The position numbers were made by a program, and so were the translations under genes. The notes beneath the pieces are model-generated. The model was not told where the DNA came from. It searched no databases and worked only from the letters and a program-made list of their open reading frames with translations. This document shows, one piece after another, positions 48,237 through 56,467 of a DNA stretch of 64,000 nt (position 1 is the stretch's first letter; each line of letters begins with the position of its first letter). Where the stretch lies: the NCBI RefSeq assembly GCF_900460345.1, contig NZ_UHHW01000002.1, positions 1,798,001 to 1,862,000 of the forward strand. Reading direction: 5' to 3'. Source of the DNA: Trueperella pyogenes. Its GTDB lineage: Bacteria > Actinomycetota > Actinomycetes > Actinomycetales > Actinomycetaceae.

Positions 48237-49235
48237 ATGCCGCGAGCTACCCGGAAGGACGTTGCCAAACTAGCTGGTGTATCCGTAGCCACAGTTTCTC
48301 ACATCTTAAATGGCCGAGGCGAGGAGCTTGGCTTCTCGCCTGATACCGCAATCCGGGTGAAAACTGCCGCGAAGCAGGTGGGGTACATCGCGCATCCGTC
48401 GGCGCGCAACTTCCGATACCAAAAGAGCCAAGTTATTGCCTTATTTACCACCGAAGTGCCTGCCTCCCTCAAGCTTCCAGTATTCAACGAATTGCTTACC
48501 TCGGTTATCGATCGCACACTTGCCGCGGGCTACTTTGTCTTGCCGGTACCGATTACGCAGGACCCGTATAAAACAATTGAATCGACGCTACGCGAGGTCT
48601 ACCTTGCTGGCGCGATTATTCGTGACGATCTTGCGCTGCGAAATATCGCTCCTTTACTTGAACTCAATGACATACCCTCCGTTTGGATCAACACCGGCCT
48701 TGCGACTGCGCCGTCGCCGAACCTGACGACGGTGGTCATCGACGAAAAGCCGGGCGTCGCTGAAGTCATTACAGCCATTGAGACAGCCGCGGCGCGAAAC
48801 CAGCTGCTCGTACACGGCCCTGGCGAACCGTCTGGCCGAAATGAAGAGTTTTTGCGCCATTTCCCCACGGCCACTGAGCTTGAGCTTCCCGGATGGATCT
48901 ATCGCGACGGCTATGCGGCTGGCGAGGCAGTCCTCGCAGCGGACCCGAATCTGATCTTTGCAACGAACGATCACATCGCATATGGCCTACTACAGTATTT
49001 CCGCGAGCGCAGTATTAGCTTTACTGCGGACTTCCAACTCTTCGGTTTCGGTGACGCCGAACAGAGCCCGACCCCGCCCGGCCAGCTGACTACCGTCACC
49101 TGGCCGTTGCCACAAGCTGCGGCGATTGCAGTAGATCTGCTGCTTTCGCACTTGCGGGATGGCCAACCGCTGGCCAAAGGCGTGCAGCAGGTCTTGCCCA
49201 CCACTGCACGGCTGCGCAAAACAACCGTGCAGTGA
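48237..49235 (+). CDS. LacI-family transcriptional regulator of the sulfatase cluster
   Basis: A 332-residue LacI protein beginning MPRATRKDVAKLAGVSVATVSHILNG with a normal helix-turn-helix and hinge. The effector domain ends with FQLFGFGDAEQSPTPPGQLTTV. ATG 48237 has GAGG upstream. It lies between the divergent sulfatase and the convergent MFS gene, so it probably controls the whole block. The perfect palindrome at 50688-50703 has the CG centre expected of its operators. Confidence 0.87.
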   Translation: MPRATRKDVAKLAGVSVATVSHILNGRGEELGFSPDTAIRVKTAAKQVGYIAHPSARNFRYQKSQVIALFTTEVPASLKLPVFNELLTSVIDRTLAAGYFVLPVPITQDPYKTIESTLREVYLAGAIIRDDLALRNIAPLLELNDIPSVWINTGLATAPSPNLTTVVIDEKPGVAEVITAIETAAARNQLLVHGPGEPSGRNEEFLRHFPTATELELPGWIYRDGYAAGEAVLAADPNLIFATNDHIAYGLLQYFRERSISFTADFQLFGFGDAEQSPTPPGQLTTVTWPLPQAAAIAVDLLLSHLRDGQPLAKGVQQVLPTTARLRKTTVQ

Positions 49236-49265
49236 TTATGGCACACCGCGACCTTCTGCGGCGCG

Positions 49266-50633
49266 TTACCTGTTCACGACGTCGATGTCCCCCTCAGAGA
49301 CGTCCTCGAGGCTCTCAGCGGTGGACGCAAGCCACGGATTTGCCCACACCAAGACGAACATCAAGAGGTAAACGACGGCGAATGGTGCGATTGCGTAGTA
49401 CCCGTACTGTGCTACTAGCACCGGGACAAGGAACGATACCGTCGCGGACATGACGCGCGCCATTGACTGAGTGAATCCAGCGCCGAAGCCGCGCAGCTCC
49501 GTCGGATAGGCCTCCACGGACCACACCAGCGCCAGCATTCCTGGCCCGAAGTAGGTGGTGAAGCTCCACACTACGAAAGCGCTGAAGAGGATGACGTGAG
49601 TCGTCGACCCAAAAAGACCGAGCGTTGCCGCTGCCGCCGCCAAGATGAGGGCGGTGATCATACCGAGCTTGCGGCGGTTGACCCGATCGATGAAGAATGC
49701 GCCGATGAAGAGCGCGAGGAAGGCGACGACGTTTGCCATCAAGGAAACCGTCAGATTCGCCGACGCCGCCACACCAGTTTGTTCAAAGATCACCGGGCCG
49801 AGAAAGGAGACAACCGGGCCGGCAGTCGAGTTGAGCATGAAGAAGGCAGTACACACCAGGACGCGGCGGCGCGCATCCCCCTTGAAGAGCTTGCGATATT
49901 CGCGGTTAGTCTTGCGCTTTGGCTGCGCTTGGGACATCTCCTCTTCGAGACCTAGGGCGCGAATGATCTTCCACGCTTTTTCAACCTGACCACTTTGGAT
50001 CAGCCACCGCGGCGATTCGGGAAGACGCTTGCGCAAGAAGAGCACGATTGCAGCGGGCACAGCGGCAAAGGCAAACATTCCGCGCCAGATCCAGTCGTGA
50101 TGGTCTGCCGGGACCGCCCAGTAGAGGAACATCGCAAGGAGAATTGCGAACATCGCGCCCAGCACCATCATCATGTTCAACAAAGAACCGGTAATTCTGC
50201 CGCGACGAGCCTTCGGGGCTATCTCTGCCAGGTAGGCCGCCGACGTGGACAAGTCCATTCCGATGGCCACGCCGATCAGGAAACGCAGTGCCCACAGCAT
50301 CCACACGTGCGTAATTGCCGCTGCCAGTAGCGCGGTAATAATGAAGATCCACAGGTTAAAGGCAAAGACTTTCTTTCTGCCGATCCGGTCGGACAAATCG
50401 CCAAAGACAATCAGTCCGACCGCAGTGCCAAGAAACGATATTGCTACGAGCAATCCCTTGTCCCCTGGGGTCAGGGAAAATGACGAACTCAAGAAGACCA
50501 TTGCTACGCCAATGACCGCAAGGTCGTAGCCGTCGATAAACTCACCGAACGCAATGAGCGTCGATGAATGCTTTTTTATGAAGCGAGCGTCTTTTTCCGA
50601 GATTTCCCCCGCTGCGAGATTTCGTGAACTCAT
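49266..50633 (-). CDS. MFS sugar porter
   Basis: A 455-residue major facilitator with 12 hydrophobic segments. Sugar-porter signatures are GDLSDRIGRKKVF after segment 2, PESPRWLIQSG before the central loop and DRVNRRK in the second half. ATG 50633 with AAAGGGGAG is the start; the frame extends upstream to 50714 without homology. It is divergent from the sulfatase-maturase gene and may import the sulfated sugar or the desulfated product (inference). Confidence 0.88.
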   Translation of the reverse strand: MSSRNLAAGEISEKDARFIKKHSSTLIAFGEFIDGYDLAVIGVAMVFLSSSFSLTPGDKGLLVAISFLGTAVGLIVFGDLSDRIGRKKVFAFNLWIFIITALLAAAITHVWMLWALRFLIGVAIGMDLSTSAAYLAEIAPKARRGRITGSLLNMMMVLGAMFAILLAMFLYWAVPADHHDWIWRGMFAFAAVPAAIVLFLRKRLPESPRWLIQSGQVEKAWKIIRALGLEEEMSQAQPKRKTNREYRKLFKGDARRRVLVCTAFFMLNSTAGPVVSFLGPVIFEQTGVAASANLTVSLMANVVAFLALFIGAFFIDRVNRRKLGMITALILAAAAATLGLFGSTTHVILFSAFVVWSFTTYFGPGMLALVWSVEAYPTELRGFGAGFTQSMARVMSATVSFLVPVLVAQYGYYAIAPFAVVYLLMFVLVWANPWLASTAESLEDVSEGDIDVVNR

Positions 50634-50687
50634 TCGAACTCCCCTTTGAGTGAATTGTAGATGTGAGTTATTATCTCGAAAGAAGGG

Positions 50688-50703
50688 ATTATCACGTGAT
50701 AAT
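50688..50703. promoter_or_regulatory. 16-bp perfect palindrome in the MFS / maturase divergent promoter
   Basis: ATTATCACGTGATAAT reads the same on both strands and has a central CG, as in LacI-family operators. It lies between the MFS start (50633) and the maturase start (50792). A looser relative, TTTTCACCCGTGTGGAA, occurs in the sulfatase/LacI promoter region (about 48209-48225). Confidence 0.55.
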
Positions 50704-50791
50704 AAATTCGCCAAACATCCTTATGGCAATGATTTAGCCTTAGAGTTATGTGGTCTCCTGCGAACTGACGAAGAGGTTGGTGGCAAACCTG

Positions 50792-52048
50792 ATGCATACA
50801 CAAACACGGCTACCCGTCTCCGTCGTCACAAAACCGACAGGGGCGTCGTGCAACCTGGACTGTTCATATTGCTTCTTCCTCTCGAAAGAACTCCTCTACA
50901 ACCAAAAGACGCAGCGAATGAGCGAAGAGACACTTGAACAGTTCGTGTACAGCTTCCTTGCCACAAATCCCGATGGCCCAGTGACGTTCCTTTGGCAAGG
51001 TGGGGAGCCGACACTGCGCGGCATTGATTTTTTCAAGCGGGCTGTTGAGCTCGGCAAACAGTACTGTCGCCCCGCCCAGATGGTCAGACACGCAATCCAA
51101 ACAAACGGCACACTTATCGATGAAGAGTGGGCGCAATTCTTCGCAGCAAACAACTTCCTCGTCGGCATTTCACTCGACGGGCCAGCGGCTCTTCACGATA
51201 TCTACCGAACTAACCGTGCAGGACGCGCCACCCACGCACAGGTAGTTCGTGGATGGCAGTATTTGCAAGATGCTGGGGTCGAAACAAACATTCTTAGCAC
51301 CGTCCACACGGCAAACCAAGATCACCCACTAGAAGTTTACCGATATTTTCGAGACGAACTACAGGCGCGTTATATCCAGTTCATTCCGATTGTCGAACGC
51401 GTGCGCGATCAACAGCTTCAAGCGGTAGAAAGAGGCTGGAACGCACAGACCGGAATCCTCTATCGCCAAGATGGCACGACGGTGACAAGTCGCAGCGTGT
51501 CTCCCGAAAAGTACGGCACTTTCCTTTCTACGATCTTCGACGAATGGATCAGGAACGACGTCGGCGATGTGTTCGTTCAAGACTTCGATTCGGCGCTTTC
51601 AGCGCTCTTCTTCCAGGCGACGGTATGTGTGCATGCACCCGAATGCGGAAACAACCTCGCGCTCGAATTCAATGGCGACGTTTACGCATGCGACCACTGG
51701 GTTGAACCAGATTGGAAACTCGGCAATATCCACCAATCGAGCTTGTCGACTCTCACCGAGACCGAAACAATGCGCACCTTCGCGCGAAAGAAGCGCACAG
51801 AGCTACCGCAAACGTGTCGCAGTTGCCCGGTAGTCCGATTCTGCAATGGCGGTTGCCCAAAGGACCGCTTTGTTAGGGCGGACGACGGCGCACCGAATAA
51901 CTATCTATGCGCGGGTTACCGCCATTTCTACACCCACATTGCGCCAGATCTCATTGCGATGGGCAGGCTCTTACAGGCAGGAAAGAGCGCCAGTCTTATT
52001 CGCGATCCGCACGTACGCGCTAGGATGCACCCAAAGGAGTACGAATGA
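50792..52048 (+). CDS. anaerobic sulfatase-maturating enzyme (radical SAM, SPASM domain)
   Basis: About 418 residues. The radical-SAM cluster motif CNLDCSYC (Cys 20, 24, 27) is at the N-terminus, preceded by VVTKPTGAS as in anSMEs; the central FLWQGGEPTLRG and GISLDGP are conserved in this family. C-terminal SPASM cysteines appear in CVHAPECG, VYACDHWV, CRSCPVVRFCNGGCPKD and YLCAGY. It oxidises the sulfatase Cys to formylglycine without oxygen, using SAM. The frame also opens at GTG 50750; ATG 50792 is preferred by homology. It overlaps the TauE/SafE gene by 4 bases. Confidence 0.93.
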   Translation: MHTQTRLPVSVVTKPTGASCNLDCSYCFFLSKELLYNQKTQRMSEETLEQFVYSFLATNPDGPVTFLWQGGEPTLRGIDFFKRAVELGKQYCRPAQMVRHAIQTNGTLIDEEWAQFFAANNFLVGISLDGPAALHDIYRTNRAGRATHAQVVRGWQYLQDAGVETNILSTVHTANQDHPLEVYRYFRDELQARYIQFIPIVERVRDQQLQAVERGWNAQTGILYRQDGTTVTSRSVSPEKYGTFLSTIFDEWIRNDVGDVFVQDFDSALSALFFQATVCVHAPECGNNLALEFNGDVYACDHWVEPDWKLGNIHQSSLSTLTETETMRTFARKKRTELPQTCRSCPVVRFCNGGCPKDRFVRADDGAPNNYLCAGYRHFYTHIAPDLIAMGRLLQAGKSASLIRDPHVRARMHPKEYE

Positions 52049-52797
52049 TTACGGCTAGTTTGACTGGAATCGTCGTCGGGATCGTCGTAGGAATGCTCGG
52101 AGCGGGCGGCGGAATCCTTGCTGTCCCGATTTTGGTATACGCGCTTGGGCAATCCCCACATAGCGCCACGGCTGAATCGCTCGTCATTGTAGGCCTCACG
52201 GCGTTAGTCGCGATGGCCACTCGGTGGCGCGCAGTTCATCTGCGAGAAGGTTTCATTTTCGGCTTCGGTGCCATCGTAGGGGCGGCAATCGGTTCACGGC
52301 TCAGCCCACTCGTTGACGGCCGCATTCTGCTCCTCCTCTTCTCCACATTCCTGTTTTGCGTTGGTACAGCGATGGCCATCAAAGCGCTGCCAGGCCGTGA
52401 GGTAGAAAAAACCAGCCCCCGCACACGCAAGCCCCTGGTAGCGGTTATATTCACCGCGCTCGGCACTGGAATCCTGACGGGTTTCTTCGGGGTAGGCGGC
52501 GGGTTCGTCGTCGTACCCGCCCTCATCCTCGTGCTCGGTATCCCCATCCGCTTCGCTTCAGCCACTTCCCTACTGGTCATGGTGCTGACGGCTACGTGCG
52601 GGCTGCTCGCCCGCATCGGCACCGACGTGTCTATCGACTGGAAAGTCACACTCGCGTTCGGATTGGCCTCAATGCTCGGCGGGCTCATCGGCGGACCACT
52701 TTCAAAGAAGCTACCAGCGAAAGCACTTACCGCTGCTTTCGCTGGGCTTCTCTTGAGCGTCGCTGTGTTCATTGCAGTGATGAATATGGGAAGCTGA
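52045..52797 (+). CDS. TauE/SafE-family sulfite/anion exporter
   Basis: This 250-residue membrane protein has about eight segments in two repeats, each carrying a glycine-rich motif: GMLGAGGGILAVPILV near residue 15 and GFFGVGGGFVVVPALI near 150. The family moves sulfite, sulfonates or other small anions. Coupled expression with the sulfatase maturase suggests it disposes of sulfate or a sulfur anion released by the sulfatase (inference). The start overlaps the maturase stop in an ATGA arrangement. Confidence 0.88.
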   Translation: MITASLTGIVVGIVVGMLGAGGGILAVPILVYALGQSPHSATAESLVIVGLTALVAMATRWRAVHLREGFIFGFGAIVGAAIGSRLSPLVDGRILLLLFSTFLFCVGTAMAIKALPGREVEKTSPRTRKPLVAVIFTALGTGILTGFFGVGGGFVVVPALILVLGIPIRFASATSLLVMVLTATCGLLARIGTDVSIDWKVTLAFGLASMLGGLIGGPLSKKLPAKALTAAFAGLLLSVAVFIAVMNMGS

Positions 52798-52924
52798 AAG
52801 CTCACTAGCACTGCACCTAGGCAGCTTGTGCCATTGCACTTAAGCGCAAGCATTCGCTATCAGTTATCTGCTCGAACAGCCGCCGATAGGATATAAGCGT
52901 TGCTACACCTCCGAAGGAGCAGGA

Positions 52925-53362
52925 ATGAAACTAGCATTTGGTTGTGACCCCAACGCCACCGCCCTGAAGCATGACCTCATGAAGAAGGCCGCCGAGCTCG
53001 GCCACGAAGTGGCTGACCTCGGATCCGATGATCCGATTTACGCGAACGTCGCTTTCGACGTCGCTACCGCAGTTACCAAAGGCGAATACGATCGCGGCGT
53101 GCTCGTGTGCGGCACCGGCATCGGCGTCTCAATCGCCGCGAACAAGGTGGAGGGTGCCTACTGCGCCTGCATCCACGATGTCTACCAAGCCGAGCGTGCC
53201 GTCTTGTCCAACAACGCGAACCTGATCGCGATGGGTTCGCAGGTGATCGGCAACAAGCTCGCTGAGAAGCTGCTTGAGGAGTACCTCAAGTACGACTACG
53301 ACCCAAACAGCCGTTCCAGGGACAAAGTCAACCGCATCTGTGAGTTCGAGCGCGGGGAGTAA
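52925..53362 (+). CDS. RpiB/LacAB-family sugar-phosphate isomerase, erythrulose-4-phosphate isomerase type
   Basis: This 145-residue protein shows the RpiB core GVLVCGTGIGVSIAANKVEGAYCA with the catalytic Cys. The usual N-terminal DHAG is replaced by GCDPNATALK, a substitution I associate with the tetrulose-phosphate branch (DerI/EryI-like) rather than ribose 5-phosphate isomerase. It converges on a polyol dehydrogenase and a DhaK-DhaL-type kinase, enzymes that together with it would turn a tetritol into erythrose 4-phosphate. GGAG precedes ATG 52925. Sub-specificity is inference. Confidence 0.8.
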   Translation: MKLAFGCDPNATALKHDLMKKAAELGHEVADLGSDDPIYANVAFDVATAVTKGEYDRGVLVCGTGIGVSIAANKVEGAYCACIHDVYQAERAVLSNNANLIAMGSQVIGNKLAEKLLEEYLKYDYDPNSRSRDKVNRICEFERGE

Positions 53363-53401
53363 AACTCGGCGTTCGCCGGCGATTGGTCGGCCGCCGGCCA
53401 G

Positions 53402-53542
53402 CAGCTACCGGCTAGCCGGTAGCTGTCAATTTCTCGGTACTTTCCGACGCTCGGGCTCACCTAAAACGCCGTTTGAAGTGAGCCCAAGCGTCGTTAGGTA
53501 CTGAGAAACGGGTCGCCGGTTCGCCGAGAAATTGGCGACCCG
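53402..53542. terminator. cluster of three hairpins between convergent genes
   Basis: First, a 24-base perfect palindrome spans 53402-53425. Second, arms 53430-53460 and 53478-53508 pair at 26 of 31 positions around a 17-base loop. Third, CGGGTCGCC (53509-53517) pairs with GGCGACCCG (53534-53542). The third would terminate the dehydrogenase transcript, whose stop codon is at 53544; the first two would serve the isomerase gene. Confidence 0.75.
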
Positions 53543-53543
53543 C

Positions 53544-54587
53544 CTATTCAGGCATGACCGCGATCTTCACGCCCACCCGGTCGCGCAGCGCCTGGTATGC
53601 ATCCACCACGCGGGAGAGCGGGAAAGTGTGGGTGACCATCTCATCGACGTCGATCACGCCGTCCGCGAGCAGCTTGATCGCCCGCTTTACGTCGCGCCTG
53701 CGTGCGTTCGATCCGCCCGTGACGGTCAGCTCCTTGTAATGGATGAGATTAGGTTCCATCTGCGACGTCGATCCCTTGGGAAAGCCCGCGAAATAGCTGA
53801 CCCGGCCGCCGTCACGCGCGAGGACGAGTGCGTCCTGGGCAAGCTGTTCTGCTCCGATGCACACGATCACGACGTCGGCGCCCGCGCCCTCGGTCGTATG
53901 CGTCACTCGCGCAGCCAGCTCGTCCGGCCCGACGCCGATGGCACCCAGCCGGTCGGCCACTTGGCGTCGCTCCTCGCCTCGGTTGGAGACGAACACGTGG
54001 CTCGCTCCGCTCGCGAGCGCGAGCTGAGCATGGATGAGGCCGATTGGCCCGGCGCCCAGGATGGCAACGGTCTCCCCCGCGTTGATCTTGAACTGGTCGA
54101 GCCCGTTCAGGCAACAGGACACGGGCTCGGCCAGGCAGAGCGCGCGCGGATCGAGCTCGGAGTCGGTCATGAGCAGATTGCCGCGACGTAGCGCTCGTTC
54201 GGGCACGATCATGTATTCTTGCAGGCCGCCGTCGATGCCGTAGCCGAATAGTCCGAGATTCAGGCACAGGTGCTCGCGGTCGCGCAGGCAGTTTCGGCAG
54301 TATCCGCACGAGACGACTATCGATACGGTAGCCTGCCTACCCACCTCGAGGCCGGGCAGGATATCCCCCGCCCCCTCGCCGAGTGCCTCAATTCGTCCGG
54401 CGAGCTCGTGACCAGGCACGACGCCGGGTCGCACGCCCGCCGTCTTGGCACCTGTGTAGAGGCGATAGTCGGTGCCGCACATGGTGTTGGCCTCAATCCT
54501 GAGCAGGACCTCACCCGGCCCGGGCTCGGGGCGCGGTTTGTTGACCAGCCGGAGGTCGTGAGGTGCGTTGAGTTGGGTGGCAAGCAT
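53544..54587 (-). CDS. zinc-dependent medium-chain polyol/alcohol dehydrogenase
   Basis: A 347-residue MDR enzyme. The catalytic zinc region is seen as CGTDYRLYTG and VPGHELAGRIE, structural zinc cysteines as CGYCRNCLRDREHLC, and the NAD(P) fold as ILGAGPIGLIHAQLA. It probably oxidises a sugar alcohol (tetritol, pentitol or similar) to a ketose, to be phosphorylated by the neighbouring DhaK-DhaL or FGGY kinases. ATG 54587 has AAAGGAG upstream. It is last on the minus strand in the polyol block, directly followed by the hairpin cluster. Confidence 0.88.
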   Translation of the reverse strand: MLATQLNAPHDLRLVNKPRPEPGPGEVLLRIEANTMCGTDYRLYTGAKTAGVRPGVVPGHELAGRIEALGEGAGDILPGLEVGRQATVSIVVSCGYCRNCLRDREHLCLNLGLFGYGIDGGLQEYMIVPERALRRGNLLMTDSELDPRALCLAEPVSCCLNGLDQFKINAGETVAILGAGPIGLIHAQLALASGASHVFVSNRGEERRQVADRLGAIGVGPDELAARVTHTTEGAGADVVIVCIGAEQLAQDALVLARDGGRVSYFAGFPKGSTSQMEPNLIHYKELTVTGGSNARRRDVKRAIKLLADGVIDVDEMVTHTFPLSRVVDAYQALRDRVGVKIAVMPE

Positions 54588-54605
54588 GGACTACTCCTTT
54601 GGCGG

Positions 54606-54637
54606 ACCTGGGTAGCAGGATTTCCCACTACCCAGGT
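54606..54637 (-). terminator. hairpin between the tetrulose kinase and dehydrogenase genes
   Basis: A perfect 10-bp stem pairs ACCTGGGTAG (54606-54615) with CTACCCAGGT (54628-54637), 13 bases after the kinase stop and immediately before the ribosome-binding site of the dehydrogenase. It may partly terminate transcription or lower translation of the last gene. Confidence 0.6.
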
Positions 54638-54650
54638 TAGTGGCCAGAAT

Positions 54651-56357
54651 TTATATGGCCTCGGGTACTACTGTCATGAGCATTGCGAAGGAGGTGGCGC
54701 CTGGATCGGGGGTCCCCACAGATTTGTTGCCGTGAGTGCGGGCGCGTCCCCTCTTCGCAGCGAAGTTGGCGGTGCCTGCGGCGGCTTCTTCGGCGGCGCG
54801 AGCGGCGGCGCCCCACACGTCCGCGAACGTGCCGTCGCCTACCTCGAGCGCGGCTGCGAATACCTCCGAGGCATCGACGATCGTCTTGTCGCCTACCTGG
54901 GCTCCGCCCATCGTGACAAACGATCGAGCTCCGTCCACGACGGCGTTCAACACGTCCGCTTCATCAGCAGCTTCTTCATCGGATAGGCCGGCGCCGACCT
55001 TGGCGAGTGCGCCTCCCCACAGTGCACCGGCGGTACCACCAGCGCCCTCGGACCAGGCGGCTCCCGCGCGGACGAGGAGCGTGCGCGCCCCGGCTCCGGC
55101 TTCGACGGCCTCGCGGGCGGCTTTCGCGGCCGCGGTCGCGCCCAGGACCATGCCCTGGCCGTGGTCGCCGTCGCCGGCCACCGCGTCCATGCGCCCGAGC
55201 TCGTGTTCGACCTCGCGCGCCTTGACCTCGAAGGCTTCCAGTACGCGCGCCACTACTTTGGCCAGTTTCGCCGACTCCGGTGAGCCTGCACGGATTTCCT
55301 CCGCCGCTTCCTCCACGACTACGCGTTTTTTGGTCGTCGTCGTCACGTTACCCACCCGGTAGGCAGGCGTGTTGGCGGGAGCGAGCCAGAGCTGCTCGAG
55401 CTCGTTGTCGAGGAACATGAGGGACAGCGAGATCCCGGCCATGTCGAGCGAGGTGACCTGCTCATCGACAACCGGACCCACGATGGTCAGGCCGCGCGCC
55501 TCCAGCAGGCGCTTGACCGCGCCGTAGAAGACGAACATTTCCTCATATTTCGTGGCGCCCAGGCCGTTGACCAGCACGGCCACGCGGCCGTCGTAGGGAT
55601 GCTCACCCTCGCCACGGTTCGGTTCCTCTTCCATGAGCTTGTCGATGATCATCGCCGCTATCTCGTCGGACGTCATCATCTCGTGCTCGGAGATTCCCGG
55701 CTCGCCGTGGATGCCCAGACCCAGGCCGAACGTGCCGGGCTCGACCTCAAACAACGGCTCCTGCGCGCCGGGAAACGTACACCCTGTGAACGCGACGCCG
55801 AGGGTACGGGTGCGCTCGTTGGCGCGGGTGGCGAGCGCCTCGACGTCGTCGATCGTCATAGCCGCGGCGGAGGCAGCGCCAGCCACTTTGACCACGAGGA
55901 GGTCACCGGCGATGCCGCGGCGGTCGAGATGATTCTCGGGCGTGTTGGAGGCGATGTCGTCGGAGATGGTGAAGATGCGCACGTCCTTGCCTTCTGCTCG
56001 CAGCTGCTCGGCCGCGTTGCCGAAGTGGAGGACGTCGCCGGCGTAGTTGCCGAACATGATGAGCGTGCCACCGCCGTTGTCCGCCGCTCGGCACACCGCC
56101 GTCGCCTGTGAGGCCGACGGCGAAGAGAAGATGTTGCCGCACACGGCGCCGTGGGCCATGCCTTCGCCCACCCAGCCGGCAAACGCGGGATAGTGGCCCG
56201 AGCCGCCGCCGACGACGATCGACACCTCACCCTGCGGGGATGCCCCCGCACGCACGACGCCACCGTGTACAGGCTGAACATAAGTCGAATAGGCGGCCGC
56301 GAAGCCTGCCACGACTTCGGCGGGGAACTTTTCGGGATCGTTAACCAAAAACGTCAT
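54651..56357 (-). CDS. fused DhaK-DhaL kinase (dihydroxyacetone / erythrulose kinase)
   Basis: This 568-residue ATP-dependent ketose kinase has the DhaK domain at residues 1 to about 330. It includes GGGSGHYPAFAGWVGEGMAHGAVCG and the covalent substrate-binding His in GLGIHGEPG. The DhaL domain runs from about 375 to the end, with the Mg-ADP site DAVAGDGDHGQGM and later PDPGATSFAML. True start ATG 56357 (AAAGGAAAC); the open frame extends upstream antisense to nothing useful. The linked RpiB-type isomerase and polyol dehydrogenase suggest D- or L-erythrulose rather than dihydroxyacetone, but both are possible. Confidence 0.9.
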   Translation of the reverse strand: MTFLVNDPEKFPAEVVAGFAAAYSTYVQPVHGGVVRAGASPQGEVSIVVGGGSGHYPAFAGWVGEGMAHGAVCGNIFSSPSASQATAVCRAADNGGGTLIMFGNYAGDVLHFGNAAEQLRAEGKDVRIFTISDDIASNTPENHLDRRGIAGDLLVVKVAGAASAAAMTIDDVEALATRANERTRTLGVAFTGCTFPGAQEPLFEVEPGTFGLGLGIHGEPGISEHEMMTSDEIAAMIIDKLMEEEPNRGEGEHPYDGRVAVLVNGLGATKYEEMFVFYGAVKRLLEARGLTIVGPVVDEQVTSLDMAGISLSLMFLDNELEQLWLAPANTPAYRVGNVTTTTKKRVVVEEAAEEIRAGSPESAKLAKVVARVLEAFEVKAREVEHELGRMDAVAGDGDHGQGMVLGATAAAKAAREAVEAGAGARTLLVRAGAAWSEGAGGTAGALWGGALAKVGAGLSDEEAADEADVLNAVVDGARSFVTMGGAQVGDKTIVDASEVFAAALEVGDGTFADVWGAAARAAEEAAAGTANFAAKRGRARTHGNKSVGTPDPGATSFAMLMTVVPEAI

Positions 56358-56432
56358 TGTTCTTGTTTCCTTTCTGTGGAGCAGATGCGCCTTGAGAAGT
56401 AAAGGATAAAGTTGGGCCGGATGAGATTGAGA

Positions 56433-56460
56433 GCGCCGACCACGACGACGTGGCCGGCGC
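56433..56460 (-). terminator. hairpin after the FGGY kinase gene
   Basis: GCGCCGACCACG (56433-56444) pairs with CGTGGCCGGCGC (56449-56460) at 11 of 12 positions around a 4-base loop, 7 bases past the FGGY stop. It could terminate the araB-araD-FGGY transcript before the DhaK-DhaL gene. Confidence 0.65.
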
Positions 56461-56467
56461 GGTCCAT

